Part shown: one piece after another, positions 12,601 through 24,330 of the stretch | Numbering within the stretch: position 1 is the first letter of the stretch | Layout of the letters: the number at the start of each line of letters is the position of its first letter | Assembly (NCBI RefSeq): GCF_008728515.1 | Contig: NC_044978.1 | Span: 3,181,771-3,245,770 of the forward strand | Length of the DNA: 64,000 bases | Reading direction: 5' to 3' | Source: Papio anubis | Taxonomy: Eukaryota; Chordata; Mammalia; Primates; Cercopithecidae | Program-made: the position numbers and the translations under genes | Notes under the pieces: model-generated | Databases searched by the model: none | What the model saw: the letters and a program-made list of their open reading frames with translations, nothing else | Told to the model about the DNA's origin: nothing

Positions 12601-13664
12601 AGAAATGTGGTAGCTGTTTCATTCTGTTGAAAATGGGCGGAGCGTCGGTTGCACTTTCTGTGCATGGCAGTGTTCTGGTCGAGGCAGGTGCGTCCCCGGG
12701 AGGAGCAGAGTTCATGGCCCTAGTAAGTCTTGCATGAGAGCCGGCAGGAGATCTGCAAGAGTACCCCCTCCCAGGTACTGTCCTGGCCCTTCTAAAGCAT
12801 CCCCTTCCCGGGGTCCAGCACGGAAGCACTCCTCTAACTGTGCAGTGGATTGGATATAGTTATAATTGGAGAGGAGATTCAGTCTAGATGAGAGGATTAA
12901 AAAACAAGAGAATGTGGTTTAATATTGTCAAATACCCATAGTTCATAACTGAATTGGTAGTTAAGACTCCTACGTAATGAAGAATTTCTTACAGATTTAA
13001 TACGTTCTTAAATACAGTAAACAAGAAAAATCCTGGCTTATTTTCTTAAGTAGGTAAGCATATGTTTATAGTTCTATCTAAACTGTTAATTTACTTATTC
13101 AGTTATTTGCATAAGTGAATTATGTAATGCCTGTGTGTTGGCTCAGTGGATTTAATGAAGTAGCAATCTTACTGTTCTGTAACTATTGAAAAACAGCTGA
13201 AAAGCTCAGTTTTGTTAAATATTACATGCAGTATTTTGTGATTAAAAAAATTCCCTCTGAAGCTTTTTGGAGGGGTCACTGAAGGAATTTAGCCGCTTTT
13301 ACATTTTTCATAGGGGTCTCTGATACCCGAAAGGATTAATAATAACTCCAGAAAGAGTAGAATGAAGCTCTCCATTCTGATGATCCTTGACAGGTCTGTG
13401 ACCACAGGGAGAAGTGCTTTATCGGGCTAGTCTAGAACCCTAGGAGGAGGCTGTGGGGAAATGAGAGTGAAAGGGAGAAGAGTGTCAAGTGTGCCTGCTC
13501 CAGGGGCCGTGGGTCAGAGCTGCAAGCCCTGCTGTAGGTCCCAGAAGGGAAAAGGCTTTGGAGAAATCACCAGTGGCCTTTGAAGGCGAAACTTTAGGAG
13601 AATTTCACAGAGGCGAGATTTCAGAGGGCGCAAGAGGGCTTGGGTGAATGCCCTTCCACGCATT
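9691..13664. other. intronic sequence, few landmarks
   Basis: About 4 kb with no Alu, the longest such stretch in the left half. It holds a G12 homopolymer at 10910-10921 and otherwise ordinary AT-rich intron. The region 12640-12840 is GC-richer with several CpGs. No gene is supported. Confidence 0.5.
10910..10921. repeat. G12 homopolymer
   Basis: Twelve consecutive G on the + strand, which is rare and prone to length error in sequencing. Confidence 0.95.
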
Positions 13665-13960
13665 CATTCATTTGGTAGTTGGCGTTTATTGGCCGCATGT
13701 AGGATGCCGGAACCTGCTGTAGGTGCCCCGGACTCCACAGTTCACCAGGTAGACGGTGCTGTGCCCTTCCTGGAGCTTCCCTTCTGGAGAGAGGAGACTT
13801 GAGTTAACACAGAGGCGAGGAGAAAAGCACGCACAGTTTCCGCTGAGTGGTGCTGTGGAGGAAAACAGGGCAATATGTTAGTGGATTTTTGCAGGGTGTG
13901 CATGGCCTCCTTAGATGGAGTGGTCACCTGAATGACAAGAACGAAGAGCCAACTCTTTGA
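13665..13960. repeat. L2-like ancient LINE relic
   Basis: 'CATTCATTCATTTGGTAG', 'GGCGTTTATTGG', '..CCCTTCCTGGAGCTTCC' and 'GGTGCTGTGGAGGAAAA' follow the order of a mammalian L2 element at low identity. Family level only. Confidence 0.45.
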
Positions 13961-14557
13961 AGACAATTTTTAATCAGAGGGAATAATAGTAGCCCCGAAA
14001 CACAAACTTGTGTGGCAGCAGGTCTGGGATGAGGTAAGTAAGGTCGGTGCGTGGCCAGGACATGAGGCTGTGGTCTGTGGCTGAAGGTGAATGGTAGGAG
14101 TACCAGGGCAGTCAGTCCAGGACCCTTACACGGAAGTGACCCTGCCTTACCACAGGAGAGGACTCCCTGTTTTGTGGCACACGCTCTTCCTTTTTCCTGC
14201 TGCTGACTGTCCTGCTGTCCCAGAGTCCCATCGCTAGTTTTTATCCCAGTCCAAGCTTTCAGCCTGGTCCCCGCTTGGGGCCCTCAGTGATGTTTGTAGT
14301 CACTGATGACAAGGAGAAAAGAAGGAAGAAGCTCCTCTGATCCGTTGTGCTGTTCCTTTCAGTGGCCATGTCCTGCCAGACCCAGTGTCCTCTTTGCTAA
14401 CAGACTTTTGGATGTAAACCCTTGAAATAAGATTGCTGTTTTAACTGCTTTAAAAGCAAATCATTAAAAGCAGTGATTTTCTTTCAGAAGCATGTTTTTA
14501 TTTCCAAAAAGTCTGTCTTCATGCATACGCGTCTTGTTGGAAACATTTACAACTTTT

Positions 14558-14851
14558 TTTTTTTTTTCTGAGACAGAGTCTCATTCTTTCGCCCAGGCTG
14601 GAGTGCAGTGGTGTGATTTCGGCTCATTGCAACCTCCGCCTCCCGGGTTCAAGCAGTTCTCCTGCCTCAGCCTCCCGAGTAGCTGGGATTACAGGTGCCC
14701 CCCACCACGCCTGGCTAATTTTTGTATTTTTAGTAGAGATGGGGTTTCCCCATGTTGGCCAGGCTGGTCTCGAGCTCCTGACCTCAGGTGATCCACCCAC
14801 CTTAGTCTCCCAAAGTGCTAGGATTACAGGCGTGAACCACCACGCCCGGCT
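14558..14851 (-). mobile_element. AluS-like (antisense) with 16-bp target-site duplication
   Basis: Well-preserved full-length Alu, antisense, flanked by a perfect AACATTTACAACTTTT at 14542-14557 and 14852-14867. The open frames on both strands here are Alu translations. Confidence 0.97.
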
Positions 14852-14867
14852 AACATTTACAACTTTT

Positions 14868-16289
14868 AGCAATTCAGAAGATAAGTAATAATATTTTGAA
14901 AGAAATCTTAGGAGGTGTCTGATTCCTATTCCTGACTCTGGGTGGCAACTAGGTTTTCTTCCCAGCCGTTAGATAAGGAGATCATCCAGCATCCCTCATC
15001 TCCTCCGTACGACAACGAATAGTTTTATGTGTTTGGTGACTAAACATGAACCATTATGCTTTATTTTTATTTTGGTAATCATATCTTCTAGCAATGACTT
15101 CTTTTGAACTTGGTTAGTCTTTAGTTGTAGATCTGTAACCAATTCTGGAAAAGGAGTTGTGACAAAATGTAATGAAAATAAGTGGGGAGAGATAGTTATG
15201 GAGGCAAAGTTGGACTAATGTTCCTTTCTTTGTCCCAGAAATTCCTCATTTTACTTTTCCTAGTTTTTATTATCATTTCATCGAAATGAAACTTGGAAAT
15301 GTTTTATAAAAGTAGCTCTTCATTGGGGCTGGAGGGAACGTTTATGGCAGACCTCACTGCGACTTCAACGGTATTGATGTGTACTGTGCACGTTAAAAGT
15401 TTTTTTATACTGTTAATTGAAATAACTCATTTATGTGTCTCAGTGAACAAAGTTGCTGCAGGATTCTAAATTTCTTTTGTGCTGCACGTATGTATGTACT
15501 TCACTTTAGAGCACTGCTAATGCCGGTCCCTTGTCTTTATAAGGAATAGTCACCTGGTCTTTACTGTAAGTGATTCCGAGTTCTATTCCGAATACCACTT
15601 TCATAATAATGTGATTTCTGTTAGTAGCCAGTTTCTGTCTTGAATAATAGCATCCTTTGTAATACAGAGGTTAGGGATTAAGGCATTATACCTCTTTAAG
15701 AATCTTTCTAAATCTTGGTTTTGCTTTAGTTTCTTGAACATCAAAATAGATTTAATAGATTAAATACCTTTATTTTTATAGTAATTCTTATAACTCGTAT
15801 ATCTCCCACTTTTAAACAGGAAGAATAATAAATATAGATATAAATAGTAAATATAGAGAGGTATAATAAATTGCCAAAGTCATACATTTATTAAAATGCT
15901 GAGTTGGGACAGTTAACAGGCATGCTGTAAGGATGATTGATTATAAGACCAATACTTTGAAGTAACAGACTTTGAGAATAAAACCTACATTCACTCTTGT
16001 TTCCCTCTCCAATTCCAAAATAATTCAGTAATATTCTTGTGTAGTGATTGGGATGTGTGACTAAGTCAGTCATTGATACTATGGTAAGGTAGAGCAGATT
16101 ATTTTTTAAGCTTTCTTAGGATTTGGTTGGCAGATATTAACTCTGAGATAGTATCATTGACTCTTGCTTTTCCTAATGTTAAGCATTTCCCTCACCAATC
16201 AGAAAAGCTGATTTCAGTCTTAGGAGATTTGTGTTAATGCAAGCATGCACCTCTCTCCTAGGTGCCACTCTCAAAAGTAGACTGAGATT
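14868..16289. other. intronic sequence, nothing recognised
   Basis: AT-rich intron without a recognisable repeat or gene. Confidence 0.5.
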
Positions 16290-16450
16290 TCAAGAGACTT
16301 GGGTTCCCGTTATGGCTTTGATTCAAGCTCTGCAACCTGATAACCTATGAAGTCATTTATTCCCCGGACCTTGGCTTCCTTATCTATAAAATTAGAGGGT
16401 TGCACTAGATGATTTTTATTGCGCTCTTTTAATTCTTGTTCTTTGCTGAT
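16290..16450 (+). repeat. MIR relic
   Basis: 'GATTCAAGCTCTGCAACCTG', 'GACCTTGGCTTCCTTATCT' and 'AAAATTAGAGGGTTGCACTA' follow the MIR consensus order (CTCTGCC..., CTCAGTTTCCTCATCTGTAAAA). Sense orientation. Confidence 0.6.
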
Positions 16451-16909
16451 TCTTTGGTTTGATTATTTAAGATAACCAAACACCATGCTTTAGAACTTAC
16501 GGTAGTCTTGGAACGTTATGAGGGTAGTGTTCATGTAGGAGGGCAACCGTCTACTACATGTGCCTTTGTAAAGCTGTTTGGGCGTGTTTTCTTCCCTTCC
16601 ACATGGGCAAGGGAGGAGTGGTGCCTAAAGAGAGAAACATTACAGAAATGATCGTGTGTGATTAAAGCCTATTCAGTGTTTTCACGGCGGTGTCACCAGC
16701 AGTGATAAATTCAGTCATAGTCAGATTTCATGGTTTTGTTATATGCTATATTACTTGAATTTGTTAGTTTTATCTTACCACAGAACATAATAGGATGGCA
16801 TAACCTTTGCTTCTCAACGCTAGTACCTCTTTGCATGTCTCTTTTGAATAGATTAGGTTAGTCTGTTGAATTGTGTTTCTTTTTTAAAGACAATAATTAA
16901 AGCCAGGGA

Positions 16910-17213
16910 GCTGGGCGCGGTGGCTCACGCCTATAATCGGAGCAATTTGGGAGGCCGAGGCGGGCGGATCACGAGGTCAGGAGATCGAGACCAGCCTGGC
17001 TAACACGGTGAAACCCTGTCTCTACTAAAAGTACAAAAAATTAGCCGGGCGTGGTGGCGGCACCTGTAGTCCCAGCTACTCGGGAGGCTGAGGCAGGAGA
17101 ATGGCGTGAACGCGGGAGGCGGAGCTTGCAGTGAGCTGAGATCCGGCCACTGCACTCCAGCCTGGGCGACAAAGCGAGACTCCGTCTCAAAAAACAATAA
17201 TAATAATAATAAT
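16910..17213 (+). mobile_element. AluY (sense) with an (AAT)n tail
   Basis: Young Alu with 'GATCACGAGGTCAGGAGATC' and 'GATCCGGCCACTGCACTCC'; the latter I associate with Old World monkey AluY. The A tail has become an (AAT)n microsatellite. AGCCAGGGA at 16901-16909 and 17214-17222 is the target-site duplication. Confidence 0.96.
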
Positions 17214-17222
17214 AGCCAGGGA

Positions 17223-17934
17223 TATGCCAGCATTATTTCAAAATAGGCTTATCAAGTGAACATCTTTAAAATTTCTTTAATATTAGGTTAAGTGAATCGA
17301 GGCTTTAAGTTTCGTCATGTTGGGATTTTTCCCTTTTCTAATTATGTAATGCAAGCATTGGAAAATACTTATTATCTTCTGTTACTGGGAATAGTTAGCG
17401 GTAAACAGGTTAGTTTACTGGGTCTGTGAATTATGGTTGAGAATTGAAGTAGTTGTTTAGATGGCACCTTTAAAAAATTTTTTGAGTTTCAGATGTTAAT
17501 AAATAGCCTGTTACATCAAACCAACCAATGCAATAAAATAAGTGGAAAAAAATATGATTGCTTCACCACCTCTGTCATAACTTACCGAATGAAAAGGCAA
17601 TTTCTATTCAAGAGTTTAGCACATAAAGTCATTTTTCAAAAATCATCTTTACAACTGTAGACTTGATAACAAAGCATGCATGGTTTGCCTGTTGAACCTG
17701 TATATCTGATACTCTGTCATGAGCTGGAAATATCTGAGCTTTAGGAATGGCAACAAATGCGCAGCCAAGTACTATGCTGTTTTTTTCCTATGTTGAAATC
17801 GTATTTAGTTTTGGTGCCAGAGTTTAAATAAGATGTGAGATACTCCTGTGGCTCATGGATAGAAACAAACCGGCTTCCTGAATTAGACTCTCAGAACATG
17901 TTTCTGACACCAGATGTGTCCCCAACCTCCACAT
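17223..17934. other. intronic sequence before the disordered block
   Basis: Ordinary AT-rich intron with no recognised feature. Sequence quality looks normal until about 17.92 kb. Confidence 0.5.
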
Positions 17935-18355
17935 TTTTTGCGACTTCTAGCTCTGTCACCCAGACTGGAGTGCGGTGGTGCAACTCAGCTCACTGGAAAG
18001 CTCCGCCTCCTGTTCTTATTCTCCTGCCTCAGCCTCCTGAGAAGCTTCAACCTCCCAAGCAGGCTTTCACCACTGGCTAATTTTTTGCTTTTTTTTTGGC
18101 AGAGACAGGTTTCACCCCCTGTTAGCTGTGATGGTCTCCATCTCCTGACCTTGTGATCCGCTTCCTACCTCGTCTCCTCAAAGTGTTGTATCACAGGCAT
18201 GGTGCCTCACCTGGCTGCCTGGCTGATTTTTAAGACGGGCTTCACCGTGTTAGCTTTTTGTGATGGTCTTGATCTCCTGACTTTGTGATCCACTCTTGCC
18301 TTTCCCAGAGTGCTGGGACACCAGGTGTGAGCCACCACTCCCTGGCTTTCCAGGG
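17935..18355 (-). mobile_element. broken Alu pieces (antisense), heavily indel-ridden
   Basis: First piece: 'CTCTGTCACCCAGACTGGAG' through 'CTCCTGACCTTGTGATCCGC' and on to 'CAGGCATGGTGCCTCACC'. A second 3' half repeats 'GTCTTGATCTCCTGACTTTG' to 'GTGAGCCACCACTCCC'. The words are those of a young AluY, but they are broken by many short insertions and deletions rather than the CpG substitutions normal for Alu decay. This suggests either sequence error or rearrangement. Confidence 0.8.
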
Positions 18356-18419
18356 CCCCCACATTAAACAAGCAATCACTTCTGCCACAGACACCAGCTG
18401 GGTGTCCCTTTGTAATTCA

Positions 18420-20245
18420 GTTGTGATGCTGCCACCTGGGGACAGTCAGCCAGAGCTCAAGGTGAGGCCTGTCCTTATTGCGATCGCCCTACCTCTTACG
18501 ATGCCACCACCTGACAGTCACAGAACCACAGGTGAGGCCCAGTCCACAGGATTTGCCCCACTTCACGCATGCCATCCACCTGACAGTCACAGAGCCCACA
18601 GGCCCAGTCCCATTGCGACGCTCCCCACCTTACTTTACGCACCTGGGACAGTCACATACCCGCTGCAGGGTGAGTACTTCTCCTGTCCCTGCGACGGCTC
18701 CCCACTTACGATGCCATCTTACCTGGGGATAAATGTGAGCCCCGCCAGGCTCAGTCCAGGATTTGCCCACTTACTTATGCCATCTTCACCTGGGACAGTC
18801 ACAGGCCCAGCACAGTGAGGCTCAGTCGTCCCACAGGACGGTTCCTGCCCCACATGCCATCTCACCGTAGCATGTCACAGAACCCACAGGGTGAGCTCCC
18901 AGTCCCACAGGACGGCTCCTTTTTCACTTACGTTGATGCCATCTACCTGGGGACAGCTGGCAGCCTCATAGGTGGGTGAGGCTCAGTCCCCACAGGATCT
19001 GCTCCCACCTCTACGATGCCACTCCACCTGGGGACAGTCACAGAGCCCACAGGTGAGGCTCAGTCCCACAGACTGCTCCCACCTCACGGCCATCTTACCT
19101 GGGGACAGTCACAGCCCACAGGGTGAGGTCTTCAGTCCCACAGGACGGGCTCCCACTCTTTACGATGCCATCTCTACCTGGGATAGCTCCAGCCCACAGG
19201 GTGAGTGCCTTGTGTCCCTGTTTAGGACTCCCACTTTCACGATGCCATCTACCTGACAGTCACAGAGCTCCACAGGGTGAGGCCAGCCCAGTCCCACAGG
19301 ATCTTGCTCCCACTTACTTCATGCTGGTCTCCACTCAGACAGCTTTCCCATGAGCCCATGTGGTGAGGCCTGCAGTCCTCACAGGATCTGTTCACTTACT
19401 GCCATCTCTTCAGTTCCAGCCCAGAGCCCACAGGTATGGTCAAGTCCTTAGCGTGACTGCCCCGCCTCCCCACGCATGCCATCTTTCACCTGGGACAGTC
19501 ATCACAGAGCTCACAGGGTGAGGGTCAGTCCCACAGGACTGCTCCCACTTCACGATGCCATCTACCCAGACAAAGCTCACAGAGCCTGGCGAGGGTGAGG
19601 CTCAGTCCCACAGGACGGTTCCCCACTTCACGATGCCATCTACCTGGGGACAGTCACCCACAGGGTGAGGCTGCCTCAGTCCCACAGGACTGCTCCCACT
19701 CACATGCCATCTACCTGTATGCCCACAGAGACCACAGGGTGCCCTTTCAGTCCCATTGCATCTGCCCCACTACTTGGCTGACCTCACCTGGGACAGTCAC
19801 AGAGCCCACAGGGTGAGGCCCAGTCCCACAGGACGAGCTCCCACTTCATGATGCCATCTTACCTGGGGATAACCAGCCACAGGCTCCGCTGGCACAGTGG
19901 TGAGGCTTTCCCGGAGTCCCACAGACGGCCCCACCTCACGCATGCCATTTTTCACTGGGGACAGTCACAGAGCCCAGGGTGAGGCTCGGTCCCACAGGAC
20001 GGGCTCCCACTTCACGACGCCATCTACCTGGGGACAGTCACAGAGCCCACAGGGTGAGGCCCAGTCCCACAGGACGGCTCCCACTTACGATGCCATCTAC
20101 CTGGGGACAGTCACAGAGCCCACAGGGTGAGGCCCAGTCCCACAGGACGGCTCCCACTTACGATGCCATCTACCTGGGGACAGTCACAGAGCCCACAGGG
20201 TGAGGCTCAGTCCCACAGGACGGCTCCCACTTACGATGCTGTGTG
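18420..20245. repeat. 73-bp minisatellite, about 25 copies
   Basis: The start word CCTGGGGACAGTCACAGAG recurs at 20027, 20100 and 20173, an exact 73-bp period; each unit also contains GTCCCACAGGACGG and ACGATGCCATCTACC. The three right-hand units are nearly identical. Units to the left keep the words but are scrambled by one- to ten-base insertions and losses and lose exact spacing. Predicted peptides with repeated 'SQSPQGEA' or 'TVTEPTG' are translations of this array. 73 is not a multiple of three, so a long coding array is excluded. Confidence 0.95.
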
Positions 20246-20920
20246 CACCCTCCAGGTTGTGTCACCCATGCTTCTGACAGAGTGGCTGTAAACCAGCTTC
20301 TCATGTTCCCTTCCTTGCGTTTCATTAATTTGCGAGAGCAGTTCACCAAGCTCAGGGAAACATGTTTACAGTTTACTGTAAAGGATACAAATGAATAGAG
20401 CCAGAGGAAGGGATTCTTAGGGCAAGGTCTGGAAGGGTTCCAAGTTGCACGTGCCTGAGCGTCCCTCCTGTGAAGCTGGGGTGCACCACCCTCCTGAGCG
20501 TCCGTCCTGTGGAGCTGGGGTGCACCACCCTCCTGAGCGTCCGTCCTGTGGAGCTGGGGTGCACCACCCTCCTGGCTTGGGGATGTGTTCCTTTCACCTT
20601 CTGGAAAGCCCTCCACTGTCCTTTTAGGGGCCTATGGAGGCTTAATTAGATATGTGAGGTTGATAAAATCATTGGCCAGTGGGGGTCAACTCAACCTTCA
20701 GATCCTCTTCCTTCTTAGAGGGTGGGGTGGGGCTCTGAGTTCCAGCCCTCTAATCACAGGTGGGTTCCCCAGCAGCCAGCCCCCATCCTGTAGTTATAGT
20801 GATTTTCTAAAAATCACTTCATTCACTTAAGCCCAGGCATGCTTGAAAGGGGCTTGTTAAAAATAACAAGATTCTCTTCTATATTCTGGAGCTGTTGAAG
20901 GAACCAAGGACAAAAGGCTG
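20246..20920. repeat. LTR-like interspersed repeat, copy 1
   Basis: Shares ordered blocks with 37640-38230: 'CTCAGGGA(A/G)AC', 'AAGGATACAAAT', 'GGGCAAGGTCTGG' or 'GGGGCAAAGTCTG', and 'GCACCACCCTCC'. The right half ('AAATCATTGGCCAGTGGGG', 'CCCTCTAATCACAGG', 'GAAAGGGGCTTGTTA') fits a common old mammalian LTR-type repeat whose name I cannot assign. The 73-bp array abuts its left side. Confidence 0.65.
20452..20575. repeat. 39-bp unit repeated three times inside the LTR-like repeat
   Basis: 'CTGAGCGTCC...CACCACCCTC' occurs three times in tandem with a 39-bp period. Units two and three are identical and unit one has a few changes. 39 is a multiple of three, so repeated peptides appear in frame. 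The related repeat at 38 kb has only one unit. Confidence 0.9.
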
Positions 20921-20921
20921 C

Positions 20922-21066
20922 ATTTTTTTTTTTTAATTTTAATTTTTATAAAGACAGCATCTCACAGTGCTGCCCAGGGTGGTCTTGAACTCCTGGGCTC
21001 AAGCGATCCGCCCACCTTGGCCTCCCAAAGTGCTGGGATTACAGGTGTGAGCTACCGCACCCAGTC
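20922..21066 (-). mobile_element. Alu half-element (antisense)
   Basis: T-rich tail, then 'GGTCTTGAACTCCTGGGCTC' to 'GCTGGGATTACAGGTGTGAG'. Only one monomer is present, so this is an Alu fragment or a monomeric FLAM/AluJ. Confidence 0.85.
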
Positions 21067-21130
21067 TGAATGTTTTTTAAAACAAAAGGTACTTTTATTG
21101 ATCCAATCACTGAGGAAATTACGGGGCACA

Positions 21131-21457
21131 TGATCTCATTCCTTTTTGTGACCGTGCAGTATTCCATCGCGTATATGTACCACGTTTTCATCTAGTCTGT
21201 CACTGTTGGGCATTTGGGTTGGTTCCGTGTCTTTGCTGTTGTGACTAGTGCTGCGGCAAACATACGTGTGCATGTGTCTTTATAGTAGAATGATTAATAT
21301 TCCTTTGGGTATATACCCAGTAATGGGATGGCCGGGTCAAATTGTATTTCTGGTTCTAGATCCTTGAGGAATCGCCACACTGTCTTCCCTAATGGTTGAA
21401 CTAATTTACGCTCCCACCAACAGTGTAAAAGCGTTCCTGTTTCTCCACAGCCTCGCC
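21131..21457 (-). mobile_element. L1 fragment (ORF2 3' end, antisense)
   Basis: Words such as 'GTATATACCCAGTAATGGGA', 'CTAATGGTTGAACTAATTTA' and 'CTCCCACCAACAGTGTAAAA' are the antisense of a primate L1 near the ORF2 end. The fragment is truncated at both sides, with no A tail or duplication seen. Confidence 0.92.
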
Positions 21458-21479
21458 ATTCCCCTGTAATTTCTTACAT

Positions 21480-21725
21480 GCAGGCCTATGTATATATATT
21501 TATGTATATAATATATATAAGTAATATGTTAATAACATATAATACATAACATATAATAATTGAGATTAATGACATAATATATGTAATATATGTACATATC
21601 TATACATGTATAAAATAAACTGATAATAGAATATATTCATCTATAATATGACATATTGTATAATGTTCTATTACATTAATTTATGATAATAAATATATAT
21701 TTAGTATTATAATAAATTAATACAA
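21480..21725. repeat. AT-rich low-complexity tract
   Basis: About 245 bp of almost pure A/T with repeated ATAT and TAATA patterns, able to form many small hairpins. It sits between an L1 fragment and an Alu fragment. Confidence 0.9.
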
Positions 21726-21727
21726 TA

Positions 21728-21808
21728 GGCCAGGCTGGGCTCAAGGATCCTACTAGGTTGGCCTCACAAAGTGCTGGGATTACCGGCATGAGCCACTGCG
21801 CCTAGCTA
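21728..21808 (-). mobile_element. short Alu fragment (antisense)
   Basis: 'GGCCTCACAAAGTGCTGGGA' to 'GAGCCACTGCGCCTAGCT' is the 5' end of an Alu read in reverse. Only about 80 bp remain. Confidence 0.85.
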
Positions 21809-24303
21809 TTTATTTGTATTTTTATCTTCTCTGAGACATATATTTTAGTAACCACCCTGCTACTTAATTGTAACTAGTGTGTTATAATGAACATTTGTGT
21901 GTTTTTGAATTTGTTTTTTCTAGTGGTTAGTTTGAGTATACACTTTTCAAATACCTTCAACTGCTTGATAACCCTGTGATGTTTATTTTCATATTCTACG
22001 TCTTCTGTTATCACTTTATTTTATTAAGGTTAGTATTAAAGAAGAAAATGTCACTCTCAGATGAAACGTTTATTATTACTTTGTTAAAGAACAGCTCTCT
22101 TCATGAACGACTTTGCCCTCAGAGGAAGTTAAGGACAGAGATAATATAAGAACTACTGAAGTTATTCTCTATTTTTCATTTTTTCTTGTTTCAGTTCTGT
22201 GCTTTAATTTTTAGTAATGTAGACAGATGACAGTTATTTGAGACTTACCAATCTGTTCTTACATAGTGTTTTAATGTCTTCAGCAAGAATTGTCTTCATA
22301 GTCTCTAAACTGATGAATTAGCAGTAATCCGTTTTCGTCCTGTTGAAATTCTGTTTCAAAGTACTTCATGAGATTTGTTTCCTGTTTGCGTAAAATAGTG
22401 CAGATTAGATACTTCATTTGTCTGCCCCGCAGTTACCACTAAGAAATCTTGCTTATGAGTGTTCCATTTCTGAGGCTATACTGGGTATCGTAGGAGGTTT
22501 GTTGAATTCTAATTGCTTACCTCTCAATTTTAGAATCTGATACATACAGGTGTGCCCTCTTTTGTGATTTCAAAAAAGTACCAAATTAGAAATCTTCAGT
22601 TATCTAAGTATGTTACACCATTCTTCATAAAAAGAAAAAAACAGAAACCTGAATTTAGAAAACAAGCAAGTTACAGGATTAATATGCGTTTACAAATTGA
22701 TGTTTTGCTTTAACGAAGATTCTTCGCAAGGTTTAACATCAAATCTTGCAGTGCATTTAGATTATTAGATAGGGATGTTTGATTTAATATGAAGCGTTAG
22801 CATAAAAGGACATACCTGGAGTTTCTCCTAGGTTATCAGTGTCAGCGATTCACTTCATGAGTAGGTCAGCTTGACCTAACTTAAGTTTCTGAGGTCTTAC
22901 AGGTATTGGGTTTGGCAGCAGATTGGGTATTAGAAGTAGCTGAATACTGCTTGTAAATAGTTCATCTTCAGTTTGCAATTTTTAAAGTTTAAAGATTTGA
23001 ATTAAAATTTAAGAACTGCTTTGTGGTTGAAATAAAATTGAATAGAAAAAAGTTTTTAAAAATTTGATAAAAGTGGAGGCTGGAGTAAAGGAAAATGCTA
23101 CTTGGAAATGGATGGGCAGGGGGACAGCTTATACATACAGTCCATGACCACAGGGACCAGAAAGTCAATGGGACTTTTATTTGCTTCAGTCAGGATTTAT
23201 TTCCTGTAAAACACACCTTCCTTTTTGTAGAGCTGAATTGCATATAATTCTTAGGTTTTATTGTGAGAGCAATAGTTGCGGTTTTCTGTGTTTGTAATCT
23301 GTTTGCAGGTGCTAAACAGACCTTAGACACAGGGAAGCTGGTTCTCCTACCAGCTGTGTGCATTCTAGGACTCCAGAGACAACTGTCTCTTTGGAGAGAG
23401 TTCTGTTTATACAGTGACCAATGCAGTGCTTGACTGTAGCAGGAGGAATCTCATTCCATTCCTTCTTTAGCAAGGGAGTGCTTGAAGGAGTTTGGCATGA
23501 GGCTTAGTCATTTCAACTGACATTTTAATCATTGAATAGTGCCTTGTCTTCATGCTGGAACACACTTTGCAGTACAAGTGCTTTAGCCAGTTGTTATTCA
23601 GCCTAGGAAAACCTGTAAGTCACTCTGAACTTTTAGAAGTTGCTTTTACATTTCTGAAATTCCTTGAGTTCTCCTAATGTACTTCGGATTAACCCTTTAT
23701 ACGTGTTGGTTTAAAAAATAGTTTTATATAATGCATATATAGTTCTTCTAGAAACATTAGAAAATATTAACAGGAAGAAGATAAAATTAACTCATCCGTA
23801 TAACTCACCATTTTTCTTGCATATCCTCTTCTTGTTTTGTTTTTCACAAAATGAATTGACATTTATTTTTAATCACTTCATTACATTGCATTATAAAATT
23901 CAAGCAGGAACTCATAACTGAAGAAAGGATTTGTTTGGCCTTTGTGTAAAAGATACTTAAATAATAAATGGAAAATAATTCTTAAGGTACCTCGTTGTTA
24001 AAATACTATGTTTCCCTTCTCAAACAGGCACCCTTCTTTTCCTTCTCTCTCTGCTGGTCCAAGGAATAAATTACTCTTTTATTTAACTGTCTTCTCATGA
24101 GACCCCATTTGCTCTTCTTTTTGCTTCTTTTGCAACTTGTAGCATACCTGGCACATGGTAGAAACTCATTTTGTGTTGAATGAATTAAAACAGGTGTAAA
24201 TCAGTAATGCCAGGTTCCAGATTAAGATCCAAGCCAGTACAAACAACAGTAAGTCACTTGTTGATGAAGAGGAAGGATAGTATAAAGTACAGGTTTTTAA
24301 AAT
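21809..24303. other. intronic sequence, mostly unrecognised
   Basis: AT-rich intron. A short L2-like end ('GCATACCTGGCACATGGTAG' then 'GTTGAATGAATT') is visible near 24140-24190. No gene. Confidence 0.5.
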
Positions 24304-24330
24304 TGGGGGGGGGTGTGTGTGTGTGTGTGT
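24304..24330. repeat. (G)9(TG)10 microsatellite
   Basis: A run of nine G is followed by about ten TG units, immediately before the tail end of an antisense Alu. It probably grew from the Alu's oligo-T/A tail. Confidence 0.95.

Noticed and set aside
14492..14888. open frames with the 'SHSFAQAGVQW' and 'PASASRVAGITG' type peptides
   Set aside because: These peptides are the standard translations of antisense Alu elements and recur at every antisense Alu in the window.
18285..18818. 177-codon open frame as a gene
   Set aside because: It is a translation of Alu debris and the minisatellite, with no splice or promoter context.
17935..20245. SVA-like composite (Alu-like part followed by a VNTR)
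   Set aside because: The 73-bp unit does not resemble the SVA VNTR, there is no CCCTCT hexamer or SINE-R part, and SVA elements are restricted to hominoids.
18420..20245. CRISPR-like array of direct repeats
   Set aside because: Units are contiguous 73-bp tandem repeats without distinct spacers, in a primate intron with no cas genes.
21480..21725. AT-rich tract as an origin or matrix attachment site
   Set aside because: Base composition alone is not enough support; it is best described as low complexity.
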